A stretch of 64,000 nt of DNA from Paracoccus subflavus (GCF_004310345.1 NZ_SISK01000009.1:99304-163303); one strand, 5' to 3'. Positions 28,115 to 36,884 are shown, counted from the stretch's first letter. Notes: generated from the letters alone by a model not told the origin. Translations and numbers: made by a program.

Positions 28115-28756
28115 GGCGGCGATGATCGCGCGCAGCGTGGCGATGCCATCCCCCTTGTCGGACGAGGTGACGACGATCTGGGGAAAGGCGGCGGGATGTT
28201 TCTGCAATTCCGCCTCGACTTGGGCGATCACGGGCTGGATGGCGTTCGGTCCCAGCTTGTCGGTCTTGGTCAGGACAACCTGAAAGGGCACGGCAGAGCG
28301 GTCAAGCAGGGTCATGATCTCGTGATCGACGGGCTTCACGCCATGGCGCGAATCGATCAGGCAGAAGGCGCGGCGCAGGGTGGCCCGCCCGGCAAGATAG
28401 GTCTTCAAAAGCGCCTGCCACTTGGCGACGACGGCGACAGGCGCCTTGGCAAAGCCGTAGCCTGGCAGGTCCACCAGATAGCTGTGGTCGCCAAGCGTGA
28501 AGTAGTTGATTTCCTGCGTTCGTCCCGGCGTGTTCGACGCCCGCGCGATGCCCTTGCGGCCGGTCAGCGCATTGATGAGACTGGACTTGCCGACGTTGCT
28601 GCGGCCCGCGAAGCAGACCTCGGGACGGTCGGCGGGGGGCAGGCCGTCCATCGCGACCACGCCTTTCAGGAAATCGACCGGACCGGCGAACAGCAGGCGC
28701 GCGGCCTCGGCCGTGTCGGCATCGGGTTCCGGGGCGACGGGAAATGCCACCCTCAT
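28106..28756 (-). CDS. engB: Ribosome-biogenesis GTPase EngB/YsxC/YihA
   Basis: This 216-residue GTPase is needed for 50S maturation. G1 GRSNVGKSSLINAL, G2 NTPGRTQ, G3 DLPGYG, G4 TKTDK and G5 SSDKGDG are all present in order. The start at 28756 overlaps the MOSC-gene stop (ATGA), showing coupling. It follows yidC and the MOSC gene in the minus-strand series, a common alphaproteobacterial arrangement. A 15-bp tandem repeat covers its stop. Confidence 0.96.
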   Translation of the reverse strand: MRVAFPVAPEPDADTAEAARLLFAGPVDFLKGVVAMDGLPPADRPEVCFAGRSNVGKSSLINALTGRKGIARASNTPGRTQEINYFTLGDHSYLVDLPGYGFAKAPVAVVAKWQALLKTYLAGRATLRRAFCLIDSRHGVKPVDHEIMTLLDRSAVPFQVVLTKTDKLGPNAIQPVIAQVEAELQKHPAAFPQIVVTSSDKGDGIATLRAIIAALD

Positions 28757-29517
28757 GCGATCACCGCGTCGCCCAGGACGATGTCGCCGCCGGTGACAAC
28801 CTCGGCGAAGATGCCGAAGTCGGTGTGGCCATACAGGCGTTCCAGCGTGGCCAGCATGTCGATGTCGCGGTTTCCGGTTTCGGTATCGGCGCAGGTCGCC
28901 TCGCATCGGCCGATATGGTCGGTCACGCGCAGTTCCGCCTTGCCGATGCGAAGAATGCGTCCAATCAGGTTGCGCTCGGCCCAAGGCTGCCAGCCGTCCA
29001 CCCACAGGTTGCCGCGCCAGCGGTGGATGCCCAGGCTCTGGCCGGTTCGTTCCTTAAGCTCGGCAAGGCTGGTCAGCGACAGGATCGAGATCCAGGGCCA
29101 TTTCTGGTCGGTCCAGATCGCGGCGCCGCGCACAAGCCGTGTGGGGGCGGGGGCGTCCGACGGCCACAGGGGGCGCAGCCATTCCACCAAGCGGTCGCTG
29201 TCCGTTTCCGGGTCGATGACCAGATCGGGTTGGGTCGGATGCCGCAGGGTCAGGCCGCCGGTCCGGTTCCAGCCGCCGCTGATCGCCTGCACCTGCGATG
29301 ACCGGACGCCCCGCACGAAACAGGACTTGGGCAGCCAGCGGTCGGGCTGGCCCCCGATCTGGCCCCCCTGGGCGTTGTGTTCGCCCGTTTCGGTCAGCAC
29401 CGCCCATTCCCGGTCGCCGGGCAGGCGGCGGGCGGCGGCCAGGATGACGTTGTCCAGCCCCTCGCCGCCGACCGACTTGATCGGGTGGCGGCGGATATGG
29501 GCCAGATGCGCGGTCAC
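28753..29517 (-). CDS. MOSC-domain protein
   Basis: This 254-residue protein has an N-terminal MOSC beta-barrel (HIRRHPIKSVGGEG) and a C-terminal MOSC domain with the conserved cysteine and motif GRCEATCADTETGNRDID, then YGHTDFGIFAEVVTGGDIVLGD. The family carries sulfur or handles molybdenum-cofactor-linked reduction. The start is GTG at 29517, overlapping the yidC stop (GTGA). Its placement between yidC and engB is typical in Rhodobacteraceae; the substrate is unknown. Confidence 0.88.
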   Translation of the reverse strand: MTAHLAHIRRHPIKSVGGEGLDNVILAAARRLPGDREWAVLTETGEHNAQGGQIGGQPDRWLPKSCFVRGVRSSQVQAISGGWNRTGGLTLRHPTQPDLVIDPETDSDRLVEWLRPLWPSDAPAPTRLVRGAAIWTDQKWPWISILSLTSLAELKERTGQSLGIHRWRGNLWVDGWQPWAERNLIGRILRIGKAELRVTDHIGRCEATCADTETGNRDIDMLATLERLYGHTDFGIFAEVVTGGDIVLGDAVIA

Positions 29518-31346
29518 TTGCTGCCCTTGCGGGGGCGGGCGGGGATCGAGGACTTGATGTTGCCGAAAAAGTCCGGGCGGTGCCCGTGCATCGACATGAT
29601 CGTGTATTGCTGGACGATGGTGATCAGGTTGTTGGTGATCCAGTAGAGCACCAGGCCCGAGGCAAAGCCGCCCAGCATGAACATGAAGATCCACGGCATC
29701 CACGCAAAGATCATCTTCTGCGCCGGATCGGTGGGGGCCGGGTTCAGCTTTTGCTGCATCCACATGCTGATGCCCAGCAGGATTGCCAGCGCGGGCAAGG
29801 ACAGCGAATGCAGCAGGGTTCCCTGCGCCGGCGGCGCAAAGGGCAGCAGCCCGAACAGGTTGAGCAGGGACGAGGGATCGGGCGCGGCCAAATCCTGAAT
29901 CCAGCCGAACCAGGGCGCGTGGCGCAGTTCGATGGTGACGAAGATCACCTTGTAGAGCGCAAAGAAGATCGGGATTTGCAGCAGAACCGGCAGGCAGCCC
30001 GCGGCGGGGTTCACCTTTTCGCGCTTGTAAAGCTCCATCATCTCTTTCTGGAACTTCATGCGGTCGTCGCCGGTACGGGCCTTCAACTCCTCCATCTGCG
30101 GCTGCAGTTCCTTCATCTTGGCCATCGAGATGTAGGATTTGCGCGCCAGCGGAAAAACCAGCGTTTTCAGGATGAAGGTCAGCGCGATGATCGACCAGCC
30201 CATGTTGCCGATCATGCCGTTCAGCCAGTGCAGGACGCGGAAGATCGGCTTGGTCAGGAAATAGAACCAGCCCCAATCGATGGAATCGACAAAGCCCTGG
30301 ATGCCGGGGGTTTCCTGATAGCCGTTGATGACCTCCCACACCTTGGCGCCGGCGAACAGATAGCTGTCGGCACTGACCTGGGTGCCGGGCGCGACCGTCT
30401 GCATCGGATAGCGGGCTTCGGTCTGATAGATGTCGGCCCCTTCGGCGTATTTCACGACCGAGGTGAAGCCCTGGCCCGGCGCGGGGGCCAGTGTGGTCAT
30501 CCAGTATTTGTCGGTGAACCCGATCCAGCCGTTGCCCGTCACCTGCGTGACTGCGGCGCGGCCTTCGCGGTCCACCGGGTCCAGTTCGGCGATATTGTCG
30601 TATTTGAGTTCCTGAAGGGTGCCGTCCGCCATTCCCACGGCGCCTTCGTGCAACACAAAGAAGTTCTGGGTATCGGGCTGGCCGTGGCGCGCGATGATGC
30701 CATAGGGGGCGGCGGTAAAGGCCGCATCGCCATTGTTCTGCAAGGCATGGCCGACGGTGAACAGGTAGTTGTCATCCACCTGGAAGGTGCGCCGGAAGAT
30801 CTGGCCCGCGCCATTGTCCCAGATCAGCGTCACCGGCTGTCCGGGCGCCAGCATGTCGCCCGACTCCACGGTCCAGACGGTCGAGGGGCCGGGCACCAGC
30901 GACGGATCGACGCCCGGACCGGGGGTCCAGCCATAGACCGCGTAATAGGGTTTGGCCGCGCCGGTCTGGATCGCGTCGGTCGCCGTGGCCGAGGACGGCG
31001 ACAGCAGCCGGACATTGGGCGAATTGTCGTCCAGCGTCTCGCGGTACCGGGTCAGCAGCAGATCGTCGATCCGGCCGCCCGCCAGCGAGATCGACCCGTT
31101 GAGCGAGGGCGTCTGGATCTGCACGCGGCCCGCCTGGGGCGCCGTGTCGGCGGGCGCGGCGCCCAGATCGGCGGGCAGGGTGCTGCTTTCGGGATTGGCC
31201 AGCGGCACGTCCTGCGTCTGGGTTTCCACCGCGACCGGCTGCTCGGCCGGGGCCGGAGGTTCGGGCGCAAAGACCGTGTACCAGACCAAGATCACCAGAA
31301 ACGACAGAACCGTCGCCAGGATCAGATTGCGGTTGTTGTCTTCCAT
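29514..31346 (-). CDS. yidC: Membrane protein insertase YidC
   Basis: This 610-residue inner-membrane protein inserts and folds membrane proteins, alone or with SecYEG. An N-terminal helix (LILATVLSFLVILVWYTVF) is followed by a large periplasmic domain to about residue 360, then the five-helix core with KELQPQMEELKARTGDDRMKF in the cytoplasmic coiled coil. The length is normal for Gram-negatives. It lies in the rpmH-rnpA-yidD series, with ttcA between yidD and yidC. Confidence 0.97.
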   Translation of the reverse strand: MEDNNRNLILATVLSFLVILVWYTVFAPEPPAPAEQPVAVETQTQDVPLANPESSTLPADLGAAPADTAPQAGRVQIQTPSLNGSISLAGGRIDDLLLTRYRETLDDNSPNVRLLSPSSATATDAIQTGAAKPYYAVYGWTPGPGVDPSLVPGPSTVWTVESGDMLAPGQPVTLIWDNGAGQIFRRTFQVDDNYLFTVGHALQNNGDAAFTAAPYGIIARHGQPDTQNFFVLHEGAVGMADGTLQELKYDNIAELDPVDREGRAAVTQVTGNGWIGFTDKYWMTTLAPAPGQGFTSVVKYAEGADIYQTEARYPMQTVAPGTQVSADSYLFAGAKVWEVINGYQETPGIQGFVDSIDWGWFYFLTKPIFRVLHWLNGMIGNMGWSIIALTFILKTLVFPLARKSYISMAKMKELQPQMEELKARTGDDRMKFQKEMMELYKREKVNPAAGCLPVLLQIPIFFALYKVIFVTIELRHAPWFGWIQDLAAPDPSSLLNLFGLLPFAPPAQGTLLHSLSLPALAILLGISMWMQQKLNPAPTDPAQKMIFAWMPWIFMFMLGGFASGLVLYWITNNLITIVQQYTIMSMHGHRPDFFGNIKSSIPARPRKGSK

Positions 31347-31454
31347 GCCCTCACCAAGCCTTTGCCTGTCAGTCGCGCCGCTTCAACAGAAGGGGCGCCT
31401 AAAGGTCAAGCGGATTTGCCGGAACCGCCAGCGTCGGCACGGATTGCCAATGCG

Positions 31455-32333
31455 TCAGATGTCCCCCAACCGCGGAACGTCGTCCGTCTTTTCGGCATCC
31501 ATGCCGGGGAACAGCCCGGAAAAGTCGAACAGCTTCGGGTCCAGCAGATGCGAGGGGCGCACGTTCATCAGCGACCGGAACATGACCTGACGGCGGCCCG
31601 GCGTGCGGCTTTCCCATTCGTCCAGCAGCCGTTTCACCTGCACGCGTTGGAGCCCCTCCTGGCTGCCGCACAGATCGCAGGGGATGATGGGATAGTTCAT
31701 GGCGCGCGCGAACCGCTCGCAATCGGCCTCGGCCACATAGGCCAGGGGGCGCAACACGGTCAGGTCGCCGTCCTCGTTCAGCAGCTTGGGCGGCATGGTC
31801 GCCAGCCGGCCGCCGTGGAACAGGTTCATGAAAAAGGTTTCCAGGATGTCGTCGCGGTGATGGCCCAGCACCACGGCCGAGCAGCCCTCCTCGCGCGCGA
31901 TGCGGTACAGGTTGCCCCGGCGCAGGCGCGAACACAGCGAACACATCGTTCCGCCCGGCGCGATCTTGTCGGTGACGACCGAATAGGTGTCCTGGTATTC
32001 GATCCGGTGCGCCACGCCGCGTTCGGTCAGGAATTCCGGCAGCACGGTCGCCGGAAAGTTCGGCTGGCCCTGATCCAGGTTGCAGGCCAAAAGGTCCACC
32101 GGCAGCAGCCCGCGCCATTTCAGCTCGTGCAGCACCGCCAGCAGGGTATAGCTGTCCTTGCCGCCCGACAGGCAGATCAGCCAGCGATCGCCGGGACGGA
32201 CCATGCCGTAATCGCTGATCGCGGCGCGGGTTTCGCGCACCAGCCGCTTGCGCAGCTTGCGGAACTCGGTCGATGAGGGCGCGCCCGCGAACAGCGGATG
32301 GATCTCGGTCAGGTCGTCGGTATCATCCAGCAT
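31455..32333 (-). CDS. ttcA: tRNA 2-thiocytidine synthetase TtcA
   Basis: This 292-residue enzyme thiolates cytidine 32 in some tRNAs, using ATP and an iron-sulfur cluster. The PP-loop [13 protein letters not shown] lies near residue 54. Cysteines in MCSLCSR and PCDLCG are placed as expected for cluster ligands. The ATG at 32333 lies 11 bases inside yidD, so the two are coupled. A tRNA-Arg(ACG) gene with C at position 32, a known type of substrate, lies 2.6 kb away. Confidence 0.94.
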   Translation of the reverse strand: MLDDTDDLTEIHPLFAGAPSSTEFRKLRKRLVRETRAAISDYGMVRPGDRWLICLSGGKDSYTLLAVLHELKWRGLLPVDLLACNLDQGQPNFPATVLPEFLTERGVAHRIEYQDTYSVVTDKIAPGGTMCSLCSRLRRGNLYRIAREEGCSAVVLGHHRDDILETFFMNLFHGGRLATMPPKLLNEDGDLTVLRPLAYVAEADCERFARAMNYPIIPCDLCGSQEGLQRVQVKRLLDEWESRTPGRRQVMFRSLMNVRPSHLLDPKLFDFSGLFPGMDAEKTDDVPRLGDI

Positions 32334-32580
32334 CAGAGGGCCTTTCGTGGTCGGGATCGGCGCCGGGCACCGGGTCATAGCCCGCGCCGCCCCAGGGATG
32401 GCAGCGCCCGATGCGGCGCGTCGCCAGCCAGCCGCCCCTGATTGCGCCATGGCGGGCCAGGGCATCCAGGGCATAGGCCGAACAGGTCGGCTGGAACCGG
32501 CAGCCATGCCCCACCCAGGCCGAGGCGATCAGCCGATAGCCCCGCACCGGCAGCGCGACCAGATGGGCCAGCGGGCTCAT
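32323..32580 (-). CDS. yidD: Membrane protein insertion efficiency factor YidD
   Basis: This 85-residue protein helps YidC-dependent insertion. The family signature [20 protein letters not shown] lies near residues 25-44, and [10 protein letters not shown] follows. The start at 32580 overlaps the rnpA stop (ATGA), and its 3' end overlaps the ttcA start by 11 bases. Such tight packing fits co-translation in the rpmH-rnpA-yidD-ttcA unit. Confidence 0.94.
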   Translation of the reverse strand: MSPLAHLVALPVRGYRLIASAWVGHGCRFQPTCSAYALDALARHGAIRGGWLATRRIGRCHPWGGAGYDPVPGADPDHERPSDAG

Positions 32581-32978
32581 GAATGGATCTTTCGCAGGGC
32601 GGCGGTCAGGTCGCGGCACAGGTCGGCGAAAGGGCGTGTTGCCGTGGCCTCGGGCCGGCCGACAAGAACATAATCCCACCCCTGCCGCGCGCCCTGCGGC
32701 AAATGCAGCCGCGCGGCCTCTCGCAACCGGCGCTTGGCCCGGTTGCGCATCACCGCATTGCCGATCTTCTTGGAGCAGGTGAAGCCGACGCGGAACGGAC
32801 CGCTGTCGCCGCGGTCGCGGGCCTGCAGCAGAAATCCCGGCGTGCCCTGGCGCAGGGCGCGCGACGCCGCCAGGAAATCGGCGCGCTTGGCGATGACCGG
32901 CGGCATGGCCATGCGAAATGCCGCCCCGCCATCATCCTTGGGCCACAGGGGGGCAACAGGATGGGGCAGGGGCGGCAT
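32577..32978 (-). CDS. rnpA: Ribonuclease P protein component
   Basis: This 133-residue basic protein pairs with the RNase P RNA to mature tRNA 5' ends. [21 protein letters not shown] is the conserved RNR motif helix, near residue 80. The N-terminal extension before KRADFLAA is usual in Rhodobacteraceae. The ATG at 32978 has AAGG eight bases upstream; an internal [13 protein letters not shown] start is less likely. It follows rpmH by 44 bases. Confidence 0.93.
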   Translation of the reverse strand: MPPLPHPVAPLWPKDDGGAAFRMAMPPVIAKRADFLAASRALRQGTPGFLLQARDRGDSGPFRVGFTCSKKIGNAVMRNRAKRRLREAARLHLPQGARQGWDYVLVGRPEATATRPFADLCRDLTAALRKIHS

Positions 32979-33022
32979 GTCGGCAGCCTTCGGATCGGCG
33001 GGACGGGACCCGCCGCACGGGA

Positions 33023-33157
33023 TCAGGCCGACAGGCGCTTGCGGCCCTTGGCGCGGCGGCGGTTCAGCACCAACTGGCCGCCTTTGGTCGCCATGCGGGC
33101 GCGAAAGCCGTGACGGCGCGCACGAACGAGATTCGAGGGTTGAAAAGTGCGCTTCAT
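33023..33157 (-). CDS. rpmH: 50S ribosomal protein L34
   Basis: This 44-residue protein starts [18 protein letters not shown] and ends GRKRLSA, the standard L34 sequence. It heads the minus-strand series rpmH-rnpA-yidD-ttcA-yidC-MOSC-engB-argB. A TTGACG/TATGCG promoter lies about 100 bases upstream. The gene is small and easily missed. In many bacteria rpmH neighbours dnaA; here it does not. Confidence 0.97.
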   Translation of the reverse strand: MKRTFQPSNLVRARRHGFRARMATKGGQLVLNRRRAKGRKRLSA

Positions 33158-33254
33158 GGTCAGTCTCCGGGTGTCCTGCGGGTGGCGGGCGGCAGCAGGA
33201 GGACATCGTTAAATCCCGCCCTGCGCGCAAACGCGCCGGTTGTTGGAAGCCCGC

Positions 33255-33283
33255 CGCATAGATCACCATGCCCGCCGCGTCAA
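33255..33283 (-). promoter_or_regulatory. Promoter of rpmH-rnpA
   Basis: On the minus strand TTGACG (33278-33283), 17 bases and TATGCG (33255-33260) lie about 100 bases before rpmH. The -35 box is followed on its outer side by a run of A (T on the minus strand), which would help open an AT-rich UP region. Confidence 0.5.
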
Positions 33284-33418
33284 CAAAAAAGCCAGGGGAT
33301 TGTGCCACATCTGGTTTCTGTCCGACAGGAACCGACATATGATCACATTCGTTTGATGTGCAATGCGCCGCCGCCGGACCGAAACACGCGTATTCGACGC
33401 GACGATATCCAAGATACA

Positions 33419-34840
33419 ATGCGAGTGAATACCATCTCTGGCCGATTCGCCGCGCTGACGATTATTTTCGTCATGCTGGCCGAACTGTTCATCCTGCTGC
33501 CAGCCCTGGCCAGCTTTCGGCTGGACTATCTCGAATCGCGGCTGGAGCGTGCGCAGATCGCCAGCCTTGCCGGGCTGGCGACCGATGAATCCATCGCCGA
33601 TGACTTGGAATCAGAGTTGCTGCGGAATGCGGGGGTTCTCAACGTCGTGCTGCGGCGCAGCGACATCCGCCAACTTGTGTTGTCGTCGCGTATCCCGGCG
33701 CCGGTCGCGCAGACTTTCGACCTGCGCGAGGACGGCGTGGCGCAAACCATCGATGACGCGCTGCGCACCCTGGCAAATCCCCGCAACGAGGTCATCCGGG
33801 TCATCGGCGCGCCGGTCAACCAGGCAGGGCAGTTGATCGAGATCACCATGGAAACCGCGCCCCTGCGCGCGGCGATGATCGACTATGGCCTGAGGCTGCT
33901 GGCGGTGTCGGCGGCGTTTTCGATCCTGACAGCGATTCTTCTGAACCTGGCGGTGCAAAGGCTGGTGCTGGTTCCGATCCGCCGCGTCATCAGCCACATG
34001 GTGTCCTATGCCGAGGCACCCGAAGACCCCCGCCAGATCATCACCCCCGACGCCCGGCTGGCCGAACTGCGCGATGCCGAGACGGCATTGGCAACCATGC
34101 AGAAGACCGTCACATCGTCCCTGCGGCAAAAGGAACGCATGGCCCAACTGGGGCAGGCGGTGGCCAAGATCAGTCACGATCTGCGCAACATCCTGACCAC
34201 CGCGCAGATCTTTGCCGACCGGCTCGAGGACAGCGGCGATCCCAAGGTCCGCCGCGCGGCGCCGAAGCTGGTCAATTCGATCACCCGCGCGGTGAACCTG
34301 TGCGAAACGACCCTGGCCTTCGGCAAGGCCGAGGAACCGGCGCCCACGCTGTCGCGCTTTCCCTTGGCCCCGCTGGCGGCCGAGGTGGTCGAGGCCGAAT
34401 CGCTGGCCTGCGGCGAGGGCGCGCAGATCGAATTCCTGCTGGACATTCCCCCGGCGCTGACGATCCGGGCCGACCGCGACCAGCTTTACCGGGTGCTGAC
34501 GAACCTGGCCCGCAATGCGCGCCAGGCCATCGAGGGAACCGGCAAGCCCGGCGCCATCGAGATCGGCGCCGGCGAAACCGACAACGACTGGTGGATCAGG
34601 GTGGGCGATACCGGTCCTGGCCTGCCAGAACGGGCGCGCGAGTATCTGTTCAAGCCCTTCAGCGGCAGTGTGCGGAAAGGCGGCACCGGGCTTGGCCTGA
34701 CCATTGCCGCCGACCTGATCCGGGGCCATGGGGGACGGCTGGAACTGGTCCGCAGCACTGACGAGGGCAGCGAATTCATGATCCATATCCCGCGTGACAT
34801 GGTGGTGATGCCGCTTCGCCAGGCGGCCGGCTTGCGATAA
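33419..34840 (+). CDS. Sensor histidine kinase, membrane-bound
   Basis: This 473-residue kinase has a helix near residues 11-33, a periplasmic domain of about 120 residues and a second helix near 157-180, followed by a HAMP-like linker. The H box AKISHDLRNILTTAQ carries the phosphoacceptor His253; the N box NLARNARQAIE, G1 DTGPGLP and G2 GGTGLGLTIA complete the ATPase domain. No response regulator gene is adjacent, so it is an orphan here. The signal is unknown. The start is uncertain because no good ribosome binding site precedes the ATG at 33419; an in-frame ATG at 33356 is possible. It is divergent from rpmH. Confidence 0.88.
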   Translation: MRVNTISGRFAALTIIFVMLAELFILLPALASFRLDYLESRLERAQIASLAGLATDESIADDLESELLRNAGVLNVVLRRSDIRQLVLSSRIPAPVAQTFDLREDGVAQTIDDALRTLANPRNEVIRVIGAPVNQAGQLIEITMETAPLRAAMIDYGLRLLAVSAAFSILTAILLNLAVQRLVLVPIRRVISHMVSYAEAPEDPRQIITPDARLAELRDAETALATMQKTVTSSLRQKERMAQLGQAVAKISHDLRNILTTAQIFADRLEDSGDPKVRRAAPKLVNSITRAVNLCETTLAFGKAEEPAPTLSRFPLAPLAAEVVEAESLACGEGAQIEFLLDIPPALTIRADRDQLYRVLTNLARNARQAIEGTGKPGAIEIGAGETDNDWWIRVGDTGPGLPERAREYLFKPFSGSVRKGGTGLGLTIAADLIRGHGGRLELVRSTDEGSEFMIHIPRDMVVMPLRQAAGLR

Positions 34841-34916
34841 CGGCGGGGCAGCCCAGTTTTTTGCCCCCGCCCCCTTGCATCCCCGGAACGGGGCGGATAG
34901 ACCACCGCCCTACGAC

Positions 34917-34993
34917 GGACCCGTAGCTCAGCTGGATAGAGCACCAGACTACGAATCTGGGGGTCGGGCGTTCGAATCGCTCCGGGTCCGCCA
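34917..34993 (+). tRNA. tRNA-Arg(ACG)
   Basis: The cloverleaf is complete: acceptor GGACCCG (34917-34923) with CGGGTCC (34983-34989), anticodon stem CCAGA/TCTGG around the loop CTACGAA, T arm with TTCGAAT, and encoded CCA (34991-34993). The anticodon is ACG at 34951-34953; A34 would be edited to inosine by TadA and read CGU, CGC and CGA. Position 32 is C, the residue that TtcA thiolates in some arginine tRNAs. Confidence 0.97.
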
Positions 34994-35000
34994 GTGCCTG

Positions 35001-35034
35001 TCCTGTATCTAGAAAACTCCCACCAGATACAGGA
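35001..35034. repeat. Perfect 10-bp inverted repeat beside tRNA-Arg
   Basis: TCCTGTATCT (35001-35010) and AGATACAGGA (35025-35034) are exact complements around a 14-base centre. The stop codon of the 25-residue minus-strand ORF lies at the left arm (35009-35011), so the repeat forms a hairpin at the end of that gene. No T-tract follows on either strand. Confidence 0.85.
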
Positions 35035-35086
35035 TGATGATGACAATCACCGGCACGCCCAGCCACCAGGCAACAAGACCTTTCAT
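35009..35086 (-). CDS. Small single-pass membrane protein, 25 residues
   Basis: This short gene starts with ATG at 35086, preceded at five bases by GGGAGG, one of the best ribosome binding sites in the window. The peptide is MKGLVAWWLG, then a hydrophobic run of Val, Ile and Leu with one Pro and one Tyr, ending VGVF. It is one membrane helix with a single Lys near the N-terminus, so the N-terminus is probably inside. A perfect inverted repeat overlaps the stop. No known family can be named with certainty. It lies on the strand opposite to tRNA-Arg and waaA, and it could be a small stress or regulatory peptide. Confidence 0.65.
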   Translation of the reverse strand: MKGLVAWWLGVPVIVIIILYLVGVF

Positions 35087-35176
35087 GGATACCTCCCTTT
35101 CGATGTGATTGCAGGGCAACGTCGCGTTGCCGCAAGGGTTCCGTCGATCCGGTTCTTGTCCTATGGCGTGCAAGCC

Positions 35177-36409
35177 ATGATCCATCGGACCCTAGCCTGT
35201 GTCGTCGAAGCCGGTCTGCGTCTGCGCGCCTTGTCGCGCGGGCAGCAGGCGCTGCGCCAGCGTCTGGCAGAGCCGCCGCCACAGCGGGCGGATATCTGGG
35301 TTCATGCGGCCTCGGTGGGGGAACTGACCTCGGCCCGGCCAATCGTCGCGGCGTTGTCGCGGACCCATTCCGTTCTGGTGACGACCAACACGCCGACGGC
35401 GCGCGACATGGCGCAGGGCTGGGGGTGGACGGCCCGGCTGGCGCCCCTGGATGTGCCCGGCGCGCTGGCGCGTTTCCTCGACGGCGCCCGGCCCCGGTTG
35501 CAGATCACCGTCGAGGGCGAGTTCTGGCCCCTGCGGTCACGGATGCTGGCCCACCGCGCCATTCCGCAGGCGGTGATCGGGGCGCGGATCTCGCAACGGT
35601 CGGCCAACCGGTGGGCACGAGTGCCGCGCATGATCCGGCCGGTCCTGGAACGGCTGGCGGTGCTGTCGGCCCAGGATGCCGGCAGCGAGGCGCGGCTGCG
35701 GTCGCTGGGCCTGCCCCCCGCCGCGATCCTGCCCTGGCTGGACCTGAAGCTGCTGACCCCCGCGCAGGTGGTGCCGCCCCCGCCGTCGCCCGACCGCGAT
35801 CGGACGTTTCTGGCCGCGTCGACCCACGAGGGCGAGGAGGCACAGGCCCTGGACGCCTGGATGCAGGCCCGCCGACAGCGCCCGGACCTGCGCCTGATCC
35901 TGGCGATCCGCCACCCCCGGCGGGGGGACGAGGTCGCGGCGCTGCTGGCGCAACGCGGCCTGTGCTTTGCGCGCCGGTCCCGCGACCAGGTGTCTGGCGA
36001 GGTGCTGCTGGTCGATGTGCTGGGGGAAATGGACCGCTGGTATGCGGCGGCGGGCCTGTGCCTTGTCGGCGGCTCGTTGGCCGACCGCGGCGGCCATACC
36101 CCGTGGGAGCCCGCGGCCCATGGTTCAGCCATCCTTCACGGGGCGCATGTCGCCAACTTCCGCGATGCCTATGCGCTTCTGGATGGGGCGGGCGCGGCGC
36201 AGCCGGTCGATGCGGGGTCGCTGGGCGGCCATCTGGCCCGTCTTGCAGCCGACGATCCCGGACGGGCGCGGGCCATGGGGCAGGCCGCCCGCCGCATCTT
36301 GACCGAGCGGGCCGGCGATCCGGCAGCCCTGATCGACCGGCTGCGCCAGCTTGCGGGCGACCCTGGCCAACCCGATATAGGGGACGGAAAGCAGGGGTTC
36401 GACCGATGA
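35177..36409 (+). CDS. waaA: 3-deoxy-D-manno-octulosonic acid transferase (KDO transferase)
   Basis: This GT-B fold enzyme of 410 residues transfers KDO to lipid A precursor at the inner membrane. The N-terminal glycosyltransferase domain shows WVHAASVGELTSARPIVAAL near residue 40 and VEGEFWPLRS near residue 115; the C-terminal part has AASTHEGEEAQAL and GGSLADRGGHTPWEPAAHG. The ATG at 35177 is the first giving a family-like N-terminus, although no clear ribosome binding site precedes it. Its stop overlaps the next start (ATGA). Confidence 0.9.
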   Translation: MIHRTLACVVEAGLRLRALSRGQQALRQRLAEPPPQRADIWVHAASVGELTSARPIVAALSRTHSVLVTTNTPTARDMAQGWGWTARLAPLDVPGALARFLDGARPRLQITVEGEFWPLRSRMLAHRAIPQAVIGARISQRSANRWARVPRMIRPVLERLAVLSAQDAGSEARLRSLGLPPAAILPWLDLKLLTPAQVVPPPPSPDRDRTFLAASTHEGEEAQALDAWMQARRQRPDLRLILAIRHPRRGDEVAALLAQRGLCFARRSRDQVSGEVLLVDVLGEMDRWYAAAGLCLVGGSLADRGGHTPWEPAAHGSAILHGAHVANFRDAYALLDGAGAAQPVDAGSLGGHLARLAADDPGRARAMGQAARRILTERAGDPAALIDRLRQLAGDPGQPDIGDGKQGFDR

Positions 36410-36813
36410 TCCGTTACACGCTGCGCTGCGACAAGGGCCATGACTTCGAGGGCTGGTTCCGGTCCTCGGACGCGTTCGACACGACGCATGCCGCCGGCCA
36501 TGTCGCCTGCACCCAATGCGGATCGGTCGCGGTGCGGAAATCCCTGATGGCCCCCGCCGTTCCCGCGCAGTCCGGGGCAGAACCCCGGATCAGCCCCATG
36601 GAGGCCGCGCTGCAGGCCCTGCGCCGCGAGGTCGAGGCGAATTCCGATTATGTCGGCCTGAAATTCGCCGACGAGGCCCGCGCCATCCACGAGGGCCGCG
36701 CCCCCGGCCGCGCCATCCACGGCGAGGCCCGCCCCGAGGAGGCGCGCAAGCTGCTGGAGGAGGGGGTGCCGGTCGCGCCCTTGCCGTTCATTCCCCGCCA
36801 GAAGGCCAACTGA
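36406..36813 (+). CDS. DUF1178-family zinc-ribbon-like protein
   Basis: This 135-residue protein starts MIRYTLRCDKGHDFEGWFRSS and has a second cysteine pair in CTQCGS, so a small zinc ribbon is likely. Downstream is a helical region with EGRAPGRAIHGEARPEEARKLLEEG, typical of DUF1178. The family is common and conserved in alphaproteobacteria but has no known role. It overlaps waaA by four bases and precedes lysC by about 110 bases. Confidence 0.88.
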   Translation: MIRYTLRCDKGHDFEGWFRSSDAFDTTHAAGHVACTQCGSVAVRKSLMAPAVPAQSGAEPRISPMEAALQALRREVEANSDYVGLKFADEARAIHEGRAPGRAIHGEARPEEARKLLEEGVPVAPLPFIPRQKAN

Positions 36814-36855
36814 GGGCGATTTTGCGGCAGGCCGCCCGCCAACCCCTTTCCACCC

Positions 36856-36884
36856 TTGCGGTTTCGCCCCCCCGCCCATAAAAG
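36856..36884 (+). promoter_or_regulatory. Candidate promoter of lysC
   Basis: TTGCGG (36856-36861), 17 bases and TAAAAG (36879-36884) lie about 35 bases before the lysC ATG. The match is moderate. Confidence 0.35.

Noticed and set aside
33158..33418. Replication origin next to rpmH
   Set aside because: No DnaA-box cluster and no dnaA or dnaN gene is present; the short CACAT/ATGTG dyad near 33344 is too weak.
34917..35034. Attachment site of an integrated element at tRNA-Arg
   Set aside because: No integrase gene and no direct repeat of the tRNA 3' end was seen nearby; the inverted repeat is not an att-type direct repeat.
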